DNA of 64,000 bases from Propionivibrio hellwigii (GCF_041770905.1 NZ_JBEUWX010000002.1:62001-126000), one strand, 5' to 3'. Positions 1 to 9,075 are shown, counted from the first letter of the stretch. Notes: generated by a model not told the origin, from the sequence alone. Numbers and translations: made by a program.

Positions 1-977
1 AGGACGGAAAGATCGGCCGTCAGCAGGGCTTCCGGCGTGCGCAACATCAGTTCCACTTGCGCCGGGTCGAAGGCGGGAGCATTGGTATCCAGCAGGCCGA
101 CATAAACACGGCCGCTGCCCAGGCGCAGTGCGGCTCGCCCGGCGAGCAGTGCGGCGCCCGCCATGCCAGCGGCACCGCCGAGGATGCCGACGCTGCCGTA
201 GCTGCCCTTATGGCTGTTGCGGGGGCGAGGGCGCAGGCAGTGCGCGAATGCTTGCATCGCCGTCAGGTGGCCAGATGCGGGCGTTGCCCTGTCGGCAGTC
301 TCTGTGGCAAGCGCGCTGCGGTCGGTGCTGGCCGTGATCTCCGGGTTTTCAGCGTTAAGTCCCAGTGCGTCGATTGAGATTTTGCCGCACAGATCCGGGC
401 CGTCGGCGGTGTATAAGCCCGGTTTGCCGGCGATGAAGCTGATCGTATGGCTGGCGCGGATGACCGTTCCGGTCGCGCGTCCGGTATCGGCGTTGAGTCC
501 GCTCGGGCAGTCGAGCGCCAGCAGCGGGCAGCGGCAAGCGGCCGCGAGGCGGTTCGCCTTTTCGATCAGGTCGGTATACGGCGACATGATGGCGCGGCTG
601 AGGCCGATGCCGAAGAGTCCGTCAATGATCAGCGACCAGCGCGGGGTAGCGGGGATATCGGGCTGCGTCTGTAGTCCGGCGCCGGTGAAGCGGGCATGAG
701 CGGCCGCAGCATCCGGCGGCAGGCGCGCCGGGTCGCCGGGAAAAACGACATGCACGGAGAAATGCCATTCATGGAGCCAGCGGGCGGCCTCGAGAGCGTC
801 GCCGCCGTTGTTGCCCGGCCCGGCCAGAACGAGTATCGCACCGCCATCGTCACGGCACAGGCGTGCCGCCAGCTCGGCAGCGGTCCGTCCGGCGCGCTGC
901 ATTAATGGCTGGCCGGCAGCGGCGGCTTCGATGCGGCGCAGCGCCGAAACACAGCAGAGAAGATCAGGCATGGTCAT
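1..977 (-). CDS. nnr: Bifunctional NAD(P)H-hydrate epimerase/dehydratase, 5' part
   Basis: Metabolite-repair enzyme that epimerises and dehydrates damaged NAD(P)H hydrates. On the minus strand the N-terminal YjeF_N epimerase domain shows RIEAAAAGQPLMQRAG, the nucleotide loop AGPGNNGGDAL and the DCPSG motif. The C-terminal ribokinase-like dehydratase domain begins with KGSYGSVGILGGAAGMAGAA. The gene runs off the left edge, so the dehydratase active site is not seen. The start is uncertain: in-frame ATGs lie at 971, 977 and 1001, none with a clear ribosome binding site; 977 is a compromise. Identity is secure from the fused domain order. Confidence 0.9.
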   Translation of the reverse strand, partial: MTMPDLLCCVSALRRIEAAAAGQPLMQRAGRTAAELAARLCRDDGGAILVLAGPGNNGGDALEAARWLHEWHFSVHVVFPGDPARLPPDAAAAHARFTGAGLQTQPDIPATPRWSLIIDGLFGIGLSRAIMSPYTDLIEKANRLAAACRCPLLALDCPSGLNADTGRATGTVIRASHTISFIAGKPGLYTADGPDLCGKISIDALGLNAENPEITASTDRSALATETADRATPASGHLTAMQAFAHCLRPRPRNSHKGSYGSVGILGGAAGMAGAALLAGRAALRLGSGRVYVGLLDTNAPAFDPAQVELMLRTPEALLTADLSV

Positions 978-1486
978 GGATTTTGTTTGCGGATTCGTCA
1001 TGGATTTGGATGGATTTGGAGATGAAGTTGGATGAGCGGGGCTGACACTGAAACGCCTCAGGCATGCGGCGTGTCCAGGTTGAGCATGATGCTGCCAGCG
1101 ATGAGTAGCAGGATGCTCACGAGGGCGGGATGAAGCAGGATGTCAAGGCATGGCTCACATTGCACACAATGGCGGTGGCCCACTGCCCGGGACGGGAAAG
1201 ATCTGACTAAGCGCCCTGGTGGCGAAGACTTCGCTGGTGCTCAGGAAAACCTGCATGGCGTGCTGATTCCTAGTTGCGAGGACATGCGGCGTGTTGGCCT
1301 GTCCAGCGTGGGTTAAAAGTTTCGACCGATTCGTAGACGAATTCTAGCGCCCGTGGAAAACAGCTCAAAGACAGCCTGAAGCAATCCAAACGGATTCGTT
1401 TTGAGATGACTTGGGTGGTCAATTTGGAATTAATATGCACGGTTGAAAATTTTTTGGCAAACAAGCGATATTGAAGGGTTTGTGTG
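978..1486. other. Intergenic region, possibly decayed coding DNA
   Basis: About 500 bases between nnr and the insertion sequence without a convincing gene. On the minus strand one frame ends in a hydrophobic stretch (LVSILLLIAGSIMLNLD, stop near 1058), which could be the tail of a lost membrane protein. The other frames give only short peptides. I see no RNA gene or strong terminator. Confidence 0.4.
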
Positions 1487-1497
1487 TTAGAACGTGT

Positions 1498-2016
1498 TCA
1501 TAGTCTTCGTAGCAGGATTCCCAAGAAAGCCAAAACTACCATTTGCAGACTGGTACTCAACTTATGCTCACAGTTTTTCCAAAGCCGTCTGTTCTTTTCC
1601 AACCAGGAAAAACTGCGCTCTACTACCCATCGCTTTGGCAATACCGCAAAACGCTGCAATTCGTTTCGTTTGGCAATCTCTACTTCCGCACCAATCAACT
1701 CCTGTACCGACGAAGCAAATGCCTGACCCGTGTAACCTCCGTCGGCAAGGACTTTTTGTACCGCACCAAGATTATCTCTGTCACGTTCCAATGCCACCAG
1801 GCCGCCTTTTCTATCCGTAACATCCGCCGTCGTTACCGCAAGGGCATGCGGCAAACCTTGCGTGTCAACCGCTATATGTCGCTTGATACCGCTAACCTTC
1901 TTGCCCGCATCGTAGCCTTTTTCCATGGCGGTATCCGTGTTCTTCACGCTCTGCGCATCAATAATCAGGAAAGTGGTTGCTTCATGGCGTCCCTGCTTGC
2001 GACGTGCTGCGGCCAC
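1498..2016 (-). CDS. IS5-family transposase OrfB (DDE catalytic half)
   Basis: 172 residues with the DDE catalytic core: first Asp in LIIDAQSVKN, second Asp in VLADGGYTG, and the Glu region RWVVERSFSWLEKNRRLWK. It overlaps orfA by about 50 bases in the -1 frame and is presumably expressed as an OrfA-OrfB fusion by slippage. The nominal start is a GTG at 2016, downstream of the slippery run, and is probably not the true initiation site. Confidence 0.88.
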   Translation of the reverse strand: MAAARRKQGRHEATTFLIIDAQSVKNTDTAMEKGYDAGKKVSGIKRHIAVDTQGLPHALAVTTADVTDRKGGLVALERDRDNLGAVQKVLADGGYTGQAFASSVQELIGAEVEIAKRNELQRFAVLPKRWVVERSFSWLEKNRRLWKNCEHKLSTSLQMVVLAFLGILLRRL

Positions 2017-2291
2017 CTGATTTTTTTTAACGCTTCCTCAAAGAGACTGATGCCACTTTCCCGGGGCTCACTCCATCTTTGGAAGTAGGAATGAACGGTG
2101 CGCCATTTGGGAAAATCGCCCGGTAAGGCACGCCAGGCACAGCCGTTGCGTAGAAGATAGAGAATGGCACAAAAGACATCGTACAAGTCCACTTTGCGCG
2201 GTGCTGTGCGTCTGCGAGCACTTTCCAAAAGAGGAAGAAGAGTAGCAAATTGTGTGCGACTTATATCGCTTGGGTAGGCTTTTCTGTTCAT
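1965..2291 (-). CDS. IS5-family transposase OrfA (N-terminal half)
   Basis: 108 residues carrying the DUF4096-like N-terminal DNA-binding region of IS5-type transposases (DLYDVFCAILYLLRNGCAWR, ALPGDFPKWRTVHSYFQRW). It ends shortly after the run of eight A residues (minus strand) at 2021-2028. The downstream OrfB continues the same protein in the -1 frame, so OrfA is probably the product made when no frameshift happens. Confidence 0.88.
   Translation of the reverse strand: MNRKAYPSDISRTQFATLLPLLESARRRTAPRKVDLYDVFCAILYLLRNGCAWRALPGDFPKWRTVHSYFQRWSEPRESGISLFEEALKKIRWPQHVASRDAMKQPLS
2021..2028 (-). promoter_or_regulatory. Probable -1 programmed frameshift site in transposase
   Basis: A run of eight A residues on the coding (minus) strand lies within the orfA/orfB overlap. 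Reading GCG TTA AAA AAA and slipping back one base joins the OrfA frame to NQVAAARRKQG of OrfB, giving one continuous transposase. Homopolymer slippage is the known mode for this IS group; that it occurs here is inference. Confidence 0.7.
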
Positions 2292-2382
2292 AACGATACT
2301 TTACAGCAGAGACTATGAACACGTTCTTAGTGTATTAACGCCCCAGATGGGGTGCGTAGACTATTTTCAGAAAGGGTATGCC

Positions 2383-2580
2383 ATGAATATGGATATTATT
2401 GAAGGCAAGTGGGAGCATCTGAAGGGAAAGGCCAAGGAAAATTGGGGAAAGCTGACGGATGATGACTGGAAGATCGTTGAAGGCCATCGCGACCAGTTGG
2501 CGGGGCGTATCCAGGAACGCTATGGCCGAACCAAGGAAGAAGTTGAAAAGGAAGTGAGTGATTGGTTCGACAAAAACTGA
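2383..2580 (+). CDS. CsbD-family stress protein
   Basis: 65-residue, highly charged protein (MNMDIIEGKWEHLKGKAKEN, then WGKLTDDDW) matching the CsbD domain, a small hydrophilic protein often induced by general stress; its biochemical role is unknown. The ATG at 2383 is preferred over an upstream in-frame ATG at 2347 because AAAGGG sits 7 bases ahead and family members start here. The IS element lies immediately upstream and may affect its promoter. Confidence 0.88.
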   Translation: MNMDIIEGKWEHLKGKAKENWGKLTDDDWKIVEGHRDQLAGRIQERYGRTKEEVEKEVSDWFDKN

Positions 2581-2590
2581 CGTCAGATGA

Positions 2591-2634
2591 GAGCGGGGGA
2601 GCATGTCGGTTGACGCTGGCACTCTCCCGTTTTC
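2591..2634 (+). terminator. Possible terminator after csbD-like gene
   Basis: CGGGGGAG and CTCTCCCG can pair across about 20 bases with one mismatch or bulge and are followed by TTTTC. It sits just after the csbD-like stop. Moderate quality only. Confidence 0.4.
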
Positions 2635-2714
2635 ATGTCCGGCTTTGGTGATATTTGATGGCTCTTTGATTTTATTAGTCTCTGGATTGTTGTATTTTTG
2701 ATTGGAGGGTTGTG

Positions 2715-2873
2715 ATGCTCCATTACGCTATTGTGTTTTTTGTTATTGCCCTGATTGCGGCTGCCTTGGGATTTGGTGGTATCGCGGGCAGTGCCGTCGG
2801 TATTGCGAAAATCCTGTTTTTTGTTTTTCTTGTACTGTCTGTCCTGTCATTTTTGTTTGGTCGAAAAAAGTAG
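2715..2873 (+). CDS. DUF1328 (YtjA-type) small membrane protein
   Basis: 52-residue, two-helix membrane protein (MLHYAIVFFVIALIAAALGF, then GGIAGSAVGIAKILFF, ending FLFGRKK). Length, sequence and the GGIAG turn match the DUF1328/UPF0391 family of small inner-membrane proteins with no settled function. GGAGGG six bases before the ATG supports the start. It follows the csbD-like gene in the same direction; both families commonly appear in stress regulons, so co-regulation is plausible but not shown. Confidence 0.88.
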   Translation: MLHYAIVFFVIALIAAALGFGGIAGSAVGIAKILFFVFLVLSVLSFLFGRKK

Positions 2874-2901
2874 GGCTGAAGAAAGAATTTTCTTGTTCCT
2901 C

Positions 2902-2938
2902 AAACCCTGTCGCCATTTACTGGCACACAGGGTTTTTT
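2902..2938 (+). terminator. Rho-independent terminator
   Basis: AAACCCTGT (2902-2910) pairs with ACAGGGTTT (2927-2935), followed by T-rich sequence. It ends the csbD/DUF1328 transcript. Confidence 0.8.
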
Positions 2939-3081
2939 ATTGCTTTGCGTTGTGTTCAGATAATATTCTGGCGGAGTGGCGCCCCATCAACATGATTCAC
3001 CATGCCCCCGTTGTGAGCAACTCGGGTACCCGCTGGCGCCGTGATGCATCGTATGTCGGCCAGACGAGGAATGCGCTCGGC

Positions 3082-3087
3082 TATAAT
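3082..3087 (+). promoter_or_regulatory. Candidate -10 box for purL
   Basis: A perfect TATAAT lies 182 bases before the purL start, without a clear -35 at 17 bases. The 2940-3269 interval has no other recognisable feature; a long leader is possible but I see no known riboswitch. Confidence 0.35.
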
Positions 3088-3269
3088 GCGACGTTCGCGC
3101 GGGAGCCGCGCGCTGGAGGGAACTGAAAATTTTTGCCGGAGAAGCGCTAGCGGGAGGACCCCGGCGTCCCGACGGCTGCGGAAGATTCCGGCAGGCTTGG
3201 GCGATGTCCTGGCGAATTGCCTGCGATTTCCTCCATCTTTCAACCGATCCACTCTTTTTCCGGCCGACT

Positions 3270-6200
3270 ATGAGCGATCTTCTTTTTCTGCGCGGCGCGC
3301 CCGCGTATTCCGCATTCCGTCTGCAAGGCTTGCAGCAACGTATTCAGGCTGTTGCGCCGAAAGCCAGGTTGCTGGCCGCCGATTACTGGCATTTCGTCAA
3401 GCTGAACGCCGAACTGCCCACCGAAGCGCGGGCGCAATTGGCCGAACTGCTGGAGGAACGCCCGGCGGAGAAAGACGAAAAGCGCGGACAGGAACGTGAG
3501 CAGGGGCAACTGTTTCTGATCACGCCGCGTATCGGCACGATCTCGCCGTGGTCGTCAAAGGCCACCGATATTGCCTGGAATTGCGGACTGAAAGCCGTGG
3601 AACGCATTGAACGGGGCATTGCCTTTTACGTGTCGGACGTGGCGTCCGGCCAACGCGACCGCGTCGCGTCGCTGCTGCATGACCGCATGATTGAAACCGT
3701 GCTGGATAATTTTGCCGGGACGGCTGCGCTGTTCCGCCACGTTGCGCCGCGACCGATGCGGCATATTGATGCGCTGGCCGGCGGCCGTGCGGCGCTGGTC
3801 GAGGCGAACGCCAATCTTGGGCTGGCGCTGTCGGAGGACGAAATCGACTACCTGTTCGATGTGTTCGTCGGCAGGATGCAGCGTAATCCGACCGATGTCG
3901 AGCTGATGATGTTCGCGCAGGCAAATTCGGAGCATTGCCGGCACAAGATTTTCAACGCCGAATGGGTTATCGACGGCGAGCCAAGGCCGGAAACGCTGTT
4001 TGGCATGATCCGCGAAACGCACGCCGCGCACCCGCAGGGGAATGTCGTCGTGTATTCGGACAATTCCTCGGTCTTCGAGGGGGCGGAGGTTGAACAGCTC
4101 TATCCCGATGCGGACGGTGCGTACCGCTATCGCAACGAGCTGACGCACATTCTCGCCAAGGTGGAAACGCACAACCACCCGACGGCGATTTCGCCGTTCC
4201 CCGGCGCGGCGACCGGCTCCGGCGGTGAAATCCGCGATGAAAGCTCGACCGGACGCGGCTCCCGGTCAAAAGCCGGCCTCTGCGGCTTTACCGTTTCCAA
4301 CCTCTATTTGCCCGCCGCGCCGCAGCCTTGGGAAGCTGAAATGGCGGCTTACGGGCGGCCGTCGCGCATCGCCTCGGCGCTGTCGATTATGCTCGACGGG
4401 CCGATTGGTGCAGCGGCTTTCAACAACGAATTCGGCCGGCCGAATCTGGCCGGCTATTTCCGTACCTATGAGCAGTGCGTCGGCGAAGGGGAAAATGCCG
4501 TTGTCCGCGGCTATCACAAACCGATCATGGTGGCGGGCGGAGTGGGCAACATCGCCGCCAGCCAGGCGTACAAGGCAGCCGAATTCGCCCCCGGCACCTT
4601 GCTGATTCAGCTGGGCGGCCCCGGAATGCTGATTGGCTTGGGCGGCGGTGCGGCCAGTTCGATGAGCACCGGCGCGAATGCCGAAGCTCTCGATTTTGCC
4701 TCGGTACAGCGCGGCAATCCGGAAATGCAGCGGCGTGCGCAGGAAGTCATCAACACCTGCTGGCGCTTGGGCGCCTCGCGCCAGGATGCGGCGCAGCCGG
4801 GCGACGGCAACCCAATCCTGTCGATTCACGACGTGGGCGCGGGCGGGCTGTCCAACGCTTTTCCGGAACTGGCACACAGCGGCCGCGTCGGTGCGCGCTT
4901 CGAACTGCGCGAGGTGCCGATCGAGGAAGCTGGCATGTCGCCGGCGGAAATCTGGAGCAACGAAGCGCAGGAGCGCTACGTGCTGGCCATTCCGCCCGCG
5001 CGGCTGCCCGAATTTGGCGCTATTTGTGCGCGCGAGCGCTGCCCGTTTGCCGTCGTCGGTACGGCGAGTGCCGACGGCCGTCTGGTCGTTACCGACCGGC
5101 ATTTCGGCGATGCGCCGGTCGATATGGATATGGCGGCGCTGCTCGGCAAACCGCCGCGCATGAAACGCGAGGCCGTGCGGCTGCCGGCTGTCGGCATACC
5201 GTTCGATGCGGCGGCCGTCGATCCGAAGGAAGCTGCCTACCGCGTGTTGCGTCTGCCGGCGGTGGCCGACAAGACTTTTCTCATCACGATCGGCGACCGC
5301 TCAATCGGCGGCCAAACGGCGCGTGACCAGATGGTCGGGCCCTGGCAGGTGCCCGTCGCCGATGCGGCGGTGACGACGATGGGCTTTCGTACCTTGCGCG
5401 GCGAGGCTTTCGCCATCGGCGAGCGCACGCCGCTGGCCGTCATTGATGCGCCGGCGTCCGGGCGCATGGCGGTGGGTGAGGCGCTGACCAACATCGCCTG
5501 CGCGCGCATCGAAAAATTGGGCGACGTGAAGCTGTCGGCCAACTGGATGGCGGCAGCCGGCGCACCCGGCGAAGATGCGCGTCTGTTCGATACGGTACGC
5601 GCGGTATCCGACCTGTGCCAGCGCCTCGGCATTTCGATTCCGGTCGGCAAGGATTCGTTGTCGATGCGCACGGCCTGGCAAGCACGGCAAGAGGATTCCG
5701 GCAAGGGGACGGCGGGGGAAAAACAGGTCGTCTCACCGCTGTCGCTGATTGTTTCGGCCTTTGCGCCGGTGTCGGACGCGCGGCACACGCTGACGCCGCA
5801 GCTTAAGATTAGCGGCGAGGCGAGCGACCTGATGCTGATCGATCTTGGCATGGGGCGCAACCGCTTGGGCGGTTCGGCGCTGGCGCAGACTTTCAATGCC
5901 ACGGGCACGGCGGCGCCCGACGTTGATGCGCCGGAAAAGCTGGCGACTTTTTTTGCGTTGATTCAGCGCCTTGCTGCCGACGGAATGTTGCTGGCCTATC
6001 ATGACCGTTCTGACGGTGGGCTGTTCGCCTGCCTGGCTGAAATGGCCTTCGCCGCGCACTGCGGCATGAGCGTCGATATCGGCAATCTGTGCGACGGGTC
6101 GGCCGCAGGCCGCATTGGCGCGCTGTTTGCCGAAGAACTGGGCGCGGTGGTCCAGATTCGCCGCGCTGTGCGCAATACCGTGCAGGCGATGTTCCAGACG

Positions 6201-7235
6201 GCGGGTATTCCCGCCGTGCTGCTCGGCGCGCCCGATCGCAGCGGCGAGTTGCGCATCGCCTGCCGGGGTGAGACGGTGCTGTGCGAGAAGCGTGTCGACC
6301 TGCAGCGCGCCTGGTCGGAAACCAGCTTCCACATGCAGTCGCTGCGCGACAACCCGGAATGCGCGCGGCAGGCGTATGACCGCATTCTTGATGAGGACGA
6401 TCCGGGGCTGTCAGTGGCGCTGACCTACGATGCGGCGGAAGACATCGCCGCGCCGTTCATTGCTGACGGCGCGCGGCCGCGGATCGCGATCCTGCGCGAG
6501 CAGGGCGTCAACAGCCAGGCCGAAATGGCGGCGGCCTTCGACCGGGCAGGTTTTACCGCCGTCGATGTGCATATGAGCGACATCCTCGCCGGCCGCGTCT
6601 CGCTGGCCGACTTTAAAGGGGCGGCGGCGTGCGGCGGTTTTTCCTATGGTGACGTGCTGGGGGCGGGCAAAGGCTGGGCGCGCACGATTCTCTTCAACCC
6701 CCGCGCGCGCGACGAGTTCTCCGCTTTCTTCGCGCGTGGCGATACCTTCGCCTTGGGCGTCTGCAACGGCTGCCAGATGATGAGCGCCTTGAAGGCGCTG
6801 ATCCCCGGCGCGGCGGACTGGCCGCGTTTTGAGCGCAATGCGGTCGAGCAGTTCGAGGCGCGCTTGATCATGACCGAAGTCGTCGAGTCGCCCTCCTTGT
6901 TTTTTGCCGGCATGGCCGGCAGCCGCATGCCGGTCATCATCTCGCACGGCGAAGGCCGCGCCGAGTTCGATGCGCCTGAACAGGCGGCGCGCGTGCGGCT
7001 TGCCGTGCGCTATATCGACTCTGCCGGCCGGCCGGCCGAAACGTATCCCTGCAACCCGAACGGCTCGCCCGACGGGCTGGCGGGAGTGACGACGGCTGAT
7101 GGCCGCTTCACGATCATGATGCCGCACCCCGAGCGCGTGTTCCGTACCGTGCAGATGTCCTGGCATCCGGAAAACCTGGGTGAAGATTCGCCGTGGATGC
7201 GCATCTTCCGCAATGCGCGGAAGTGGGTGGGGTAG
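3270..7235 (+). CDS. purL: Phosphoribosylformylglycinamidine synthase
   Basis: Large single-chain FGAM synthase (1321 residues) that converts FGAR to FGAM with ATP and glutamine in purine synthesis. Visible features are an N-terminal PurS-like region (MSDLLFLRGAPAYSAFRL), the AIRS-type catalytic domain with ETHNHPTAISPFPGAATG and SGGEIRDESSTGRG, a second AIRS-like half, and a C-terminal class I glutaminase with nucleophile Cys in GVCNGCQMM and a His in MPHPERVFR. The frame is open 22 codons further upstream, but residues from 3270 match family starts. Full length, no disruption; it appears to be transcribed alone. Confidence 0.97.
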   Translation: MSDLLFLRGAPAYSAFRLQGLQQRIQAVAPKARLLAADYWHFVKLNAELPTEARAQLAELLEERPAEKDEKRGQEREQGQLFLITPRIGTISPWSSKATDIAWNCGLKAVERIERGIAFYVSDVASGQRDRVASLLHDRMIETVLDNFAGTAALFRHVAPRPMRHIDALAGGRAALVEANANLGLALSEDEIDYLFDVFVGRMQRNPTDVELMMFAQANSEHCRHKIFNAEWVIDGEPRPETLFGMIRETHAAHPQGNVVVYSDNSSVFEGAEVEQLYPDADGAYRYRNELTHILAKVETHNHPTAISPFPGAATGSGGEIRDESSTGRGSRSKAGLCGFTVSNLYLPAAPQPWEAEMAAYGRPSRIASALSIMLDGPIGAAAFNNEFGRPNLAGYFRTYEQCVGEGENAVVRGYHKPIMVAGGVGNIAASQAYKAAEFAPGTLLIQLGGPGMLIGLGGGAASSMSTGANAEALDFASVQRGNPEMQRRAQEVINTCWRLGASRQDAAQPGDGNPILSIHDVGAGGLSNAFPELAHSGRVGARFELREVPIEEAGMSPAEIWSNEAQERYVLAIPPARLPEFGAICARERCPFAVVGTASADGRLVVTDRHFGDAPVDMDMAALLGKPPRMKREAVRLPAVGIPFDAAAVDPKEAAYRVLRLPAVADKTFLITIGDRSIGGQTARDQMVGPWQVPVADAAVTTMGFRTLRGEAFAIGERTPLAVIDAPASGRMAVGEALTNIACARIEKLGDVKLSANWMAAAGAPGEDARLFDTVRAVSDLCQRLGISIPVGKDSLSMRTAWQARQEDSGKGTAGEKQVVSPLSLIVSAFAPVSDARHTLTPQLKISGEASDLMLIDLGMGRNRLGGSALAQTFNATGTAAPDVDAPEKLATFFALIQRLAADGMLLAYHDRSDGGLFACLAEMAFAAHCGMSVDIGNLCDGSAAGRIGALFAEELGAVVQIRRAVRNTVQAMFQTAGIPAVLLGAPDRSGELRIACRGETVLCEKRVDLQRAWSETSFHMQSLRDNPECARQAYDRILDEDDPGLSVALTYDAAEDIAAPFIADGARPRIAILREQGVNSQAEMAAAFDRAGFTAVDVHMSDILAGRVSLADFKGAAACGGFSYGDVLGAGKGWARTILFNPRARDEFSAFFARGDTFALGVCNGCQMMSALKALIPGAADWPRFERNAVEQFEARLIMTEVVESPSLFFAGMAGSRMPVIISHGEGRAEFDAPEQAARVRLAVRYIDSAGRPAETYPCNPNGSPDGLAGVTTADGRFTIMMPHPERVFRTVQMSWHPENLGEDSPWMRIFRNARKWVG

Positions 7236-7446
7236 GGCGGCAGTTTATGTTTTATAGCGGCTTCTTTTTCCAAAAGACAAGGCGAGCAAACACAGTATTT
7301 TGGCAAAAACGAACGCGGGGTATTTTTGTGTATTGACGTGAGTTCGGCCAGCATGCGCGCCGGCCTGTTTGGCGCAGACGGATAACTGGCCTTTGCCATG
7401 CCCTGGGATGCTGAACACATGGACAATTCAACCAGAAAGGACTGAT
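7236..7446. other. Intergenic with partial repeat
   Basis: Near 7258-7305 the segment CGGCTTCTTTTTCCAAAAG ... GTATTTTGGCAAA resembles the repeat-like segment at 17319-17412, suggesting a shared small element. AAAGGA just before 7447 is the ribosome binding site of the next gene. Confidence 0.4.
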
Positions 7447-8187
7447 ATGGCAGTTCAAGTACCGAAGACGGGCTTCGAAAAATGGCAGGATGGCATTAAC
7501 AAGGCAGTGAACAATGCCAAATGGAACGCCTGGGATTGTGAAATTCAGAGGGCAGTCAATGAATACAATCAGCATTTATCTGGCACGCCAGGGTATCGGC
7601 GATTAGACTGGCAGCTTATCAAGGCGATGATATGGGTCGAAACCGGCGCCCACACTTCCGATTGGAATTTTAGGCCAATGCAAATAGGCATGGCTGGTGA
7701 TCCAGGATTAAAAGCGCTTCTCTCGGGAAACGAAGGGGGTGATTTGATTTTGCCGCCAGCCTGGAAGGGTAGGCTAACGATGGAATCAGCCCGGGTTAAC
7801 CCGGCACATAACATCCGGGCAGGGATTGGCTATCTGCTCATGCGTATGGCAAACATCAAATACCAAAGCATGCCTGGCGCTGATGCCAGGGTTTACGAAA
7901 TCACCGTCAAACCAGGCGATAGCCTCGACAAGATTGCAAGGGTACAGGGAAGTACAGTCGATACGCTGAAAAAATTGAATCCGACCGCTGCTGTTCTACG
8001 GCCCAGGCAGGTGTTGAAGTATCAGAAGGCGTCAATTCAAAGAGTAATCGCCGGTTGGAAAGATTTCTCAACTCGAACGATTGCGTTGTACTACAATTCA
8101 ATGCAGAGTGATCCGAATTACGTCAGAAAAATTGATTACGCACTATTCGTGGTACGCAAAGGAAAGGCTAGCCCATGTACGCAATAA
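7447..8187 (+). CDS. Transglycosylase-like protein with LysM domain, candidate antibacterial effector
   Basis: 246 residues without a signal peptide. An N-terminal lysozyme/lytic-transglycosylase-like fold is suggested by LIKAMIWVETGA (candidate catalytic Glu), RPMQIG and NPAHNIRAGIGYLLMRMA. It is followed by a LysM peptidoglycan-binding domain (YEITVKPGDSLDKIARVQG ... LNP, about residues 158-200) and a short C-terminal extension. The start at 7447 has AAAGGA ahead of it. Its last 13 bases overlap a gene for an LprI-type lysozyme inhibitor, an arrangement expected of an effector-immunity pair. Absence of a signal peptide would fit type VI or phage-like delivery (inference); no secretion genes are in the window. 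A domesticated phage lysin is the alternative. Confidence 0.75.
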   Translation: MAVQVPKTGFEKWQDGINKAVNNAKWNAWDCEIQRAVNEYNQHLSGTPGYRRLDWQLIKAMIWVETGAHTSDWNFRPMQIGMAGDPGLKALLSGNEGGDLILPPAWKGRLTMESARVNPAHNIRAGIGYLLMRMANIKYQSMPGADARVYEITVKPGDSLDKIARVQGSTVDTLKKLNPTAAVLRPRQVLKYQKASIQRVIAGWKDFSTRTIALYYNSMQSDPNYVRKIDYALFVVRKGKASPCTQ

Positions 8188-8618
8188 AACGAATCGCTTT
8201 GTCGTTCATTCTTTTTTCTCCAGTGCTGGCCTGTGCTGCATCCGGCATTGTTGTTCAAACAGAGCGGGAAATGTACGAAGAATGCAGCGCCTTTTCTCAG
8301 GCGGGAATGCGGGAGTGTCTGGCAAAGAAGGCGGAGGATAGTCAGATGGCATTACAACAAGCCGAAAAAAAAGTGGTCAGCGCGCTTTCAAAATGGTTTG
8401 AGGAGGATAAATACATCAAGGAGTCCAAAGCAAAATTTGCTGCGGCAAACAAGGAATTTATCAGGTACCGCAATGCGCAATGCGCATTTGGGTCTTCGCT
8501 CAGTGGTGGCGGCGCGGGAAGTGTGCGTGAGATTGGGCGTCTGGGCTGCGTTACGGAACTCAACAACCGACGCGCCCAACAGTTGCTCGACGCTGTGTCT
8601 ACCGTGCGGGCGAGGTAG
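8175..8618 (+). CDS. LprI-type (DUF1311) lysozyme inhibitor, candidate immunity protein 1
   Basis: 147-residue protein with an N-terminal signal peptide (MYAIKRIALSFILFSPVLAC, cleavage near CAA), so probably periplasmic, possibly a lipoprotein. The mature part has the Cys-spaced LprI/DUF1311 pattern (EECSAFSQAGMRECLAKK, FIRYRNAQC, GRLGCVTELNNRRAQQL). Family members inhibit lysozyme-like muramidases, which fits protection against the overlapping transglycosylase. The 13-base overlap implies translational coupling with the toxin. A near-identical second copy lies at 9147-9590. Confidence 0.82.
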   Translation: MYAIKRIALSFILFSPVLACAASGIVVQTEREMYEECSAFSQAGMRECLAKKAEDSQMALQQAEKKVVSALSKWFEEDKYIKESKAKFAAANKEFIRYRNAQCAFGSSLSGGGAGSVREIGRLGCVTELNNRRAQQLLDAVSTVRAR

Positions 8619-8654
8619 CCTTGCATGAATACAAACCGCCTCGGGGCTGAGAAC

Positions 8655-8680
8655 AAAAAGACGGCAAGGCCGTCTTTTTT
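8655..8680 (+). terminator. Rho-independent terminator
   Basis: AAAAGACGGC and GCCGTCTTTT form a stem with loop AAG, followed by T residues. It ends the toxin-inhibitor operon and is itself duplicated at 9627-9652. Confidence 0.9.
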
Positions 8681-8696
8681 ACGCGCGTAACAAGGT

Positions 8697-9075
8697 AGCG
8701 AGTTCCAGAGGGGACGGTCGGTGCATTTATGCCCAGCAGTTGTTTAGTTGTTTATTTGTCGGGCGCAACGCGCCCGGCCGACTTCTCTACATGAAAAACA
8801 AGCTCTAGACCCCTCAGCACTTGGGGATGCTCTTCTTCAAGAAGAGGAGCGAAGAAAAGTGGTTTATGTTTTCTGATCTGTTTTCAAGAAGCAGCGAGGC
8901 TTCCATTTTTGACACTCTTGCTACCCGCATTGCCTTCTCCCTAGCCCCGCATTTGCGCGCATTTCCACGAGGGGTCGAGAATGGGCCTGCTCTCCTTTTC
9001 AAAGGGGGCGAAGGGTTTGACAAAGGGAGCCGCTATTTCAGTGCCCCGCTTGTTTTACTGAAGGAGGTTGTCTAT
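8697..9075. other. Spacer between duplicated inhibitor units
   Basis: About 380 bases with no recognised gene. A GC-rich hairpin (GGGCGC/GCGCCC near 8762-8776) is present. One frame is open from 8821 into the toxin-tail remnant, but its residues resemble nothing known; this may be what remains of a deleted second toxin gene. Confidence 0.4.

Larger units (their letters stand above)
1490..2326 (-). mobile_element. IS5-family insertion sequence (IS427-like), 837 bp
   Basis: A complete-looking element with perfect 17-bp terminal inverted repeats, GAACGTGTTCATAGTCT at 1490-1506 and its complement at 2310-2326. It is flanked on both sides by TTA (1487-1489 and 2327-2329), the short TNA-type duplication known for IS427-group elements. 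It encodes an orfA/orfB transposase on the minus strand. Intact ends, target duplication and open frames suggest fairly recent insertion (inference), upstream of the csbD-like gene. Confidence 0.92.
8115..8696 (+). repeat. Direct duplication, copy 1 (toxin tail + inhibitor + terminator)
   Basis: This segment (end of the transglycosylase gene, whole inhibitor gene, terminator) is repeated with high identity at 9087-9667, offset about 972 bases. Differences are scattered substitutions rather than frame breaks, so both inhibitor copies remain open. Confidence 0.9.

Noticed and set aside
8821..9075. Open frame upstream of the toxin-tail remnant as a second toxin
   Set aside because: Residues show no transglycosylase or LysM motif and a strong ribosome binding site serves the internal ATG at 9076.
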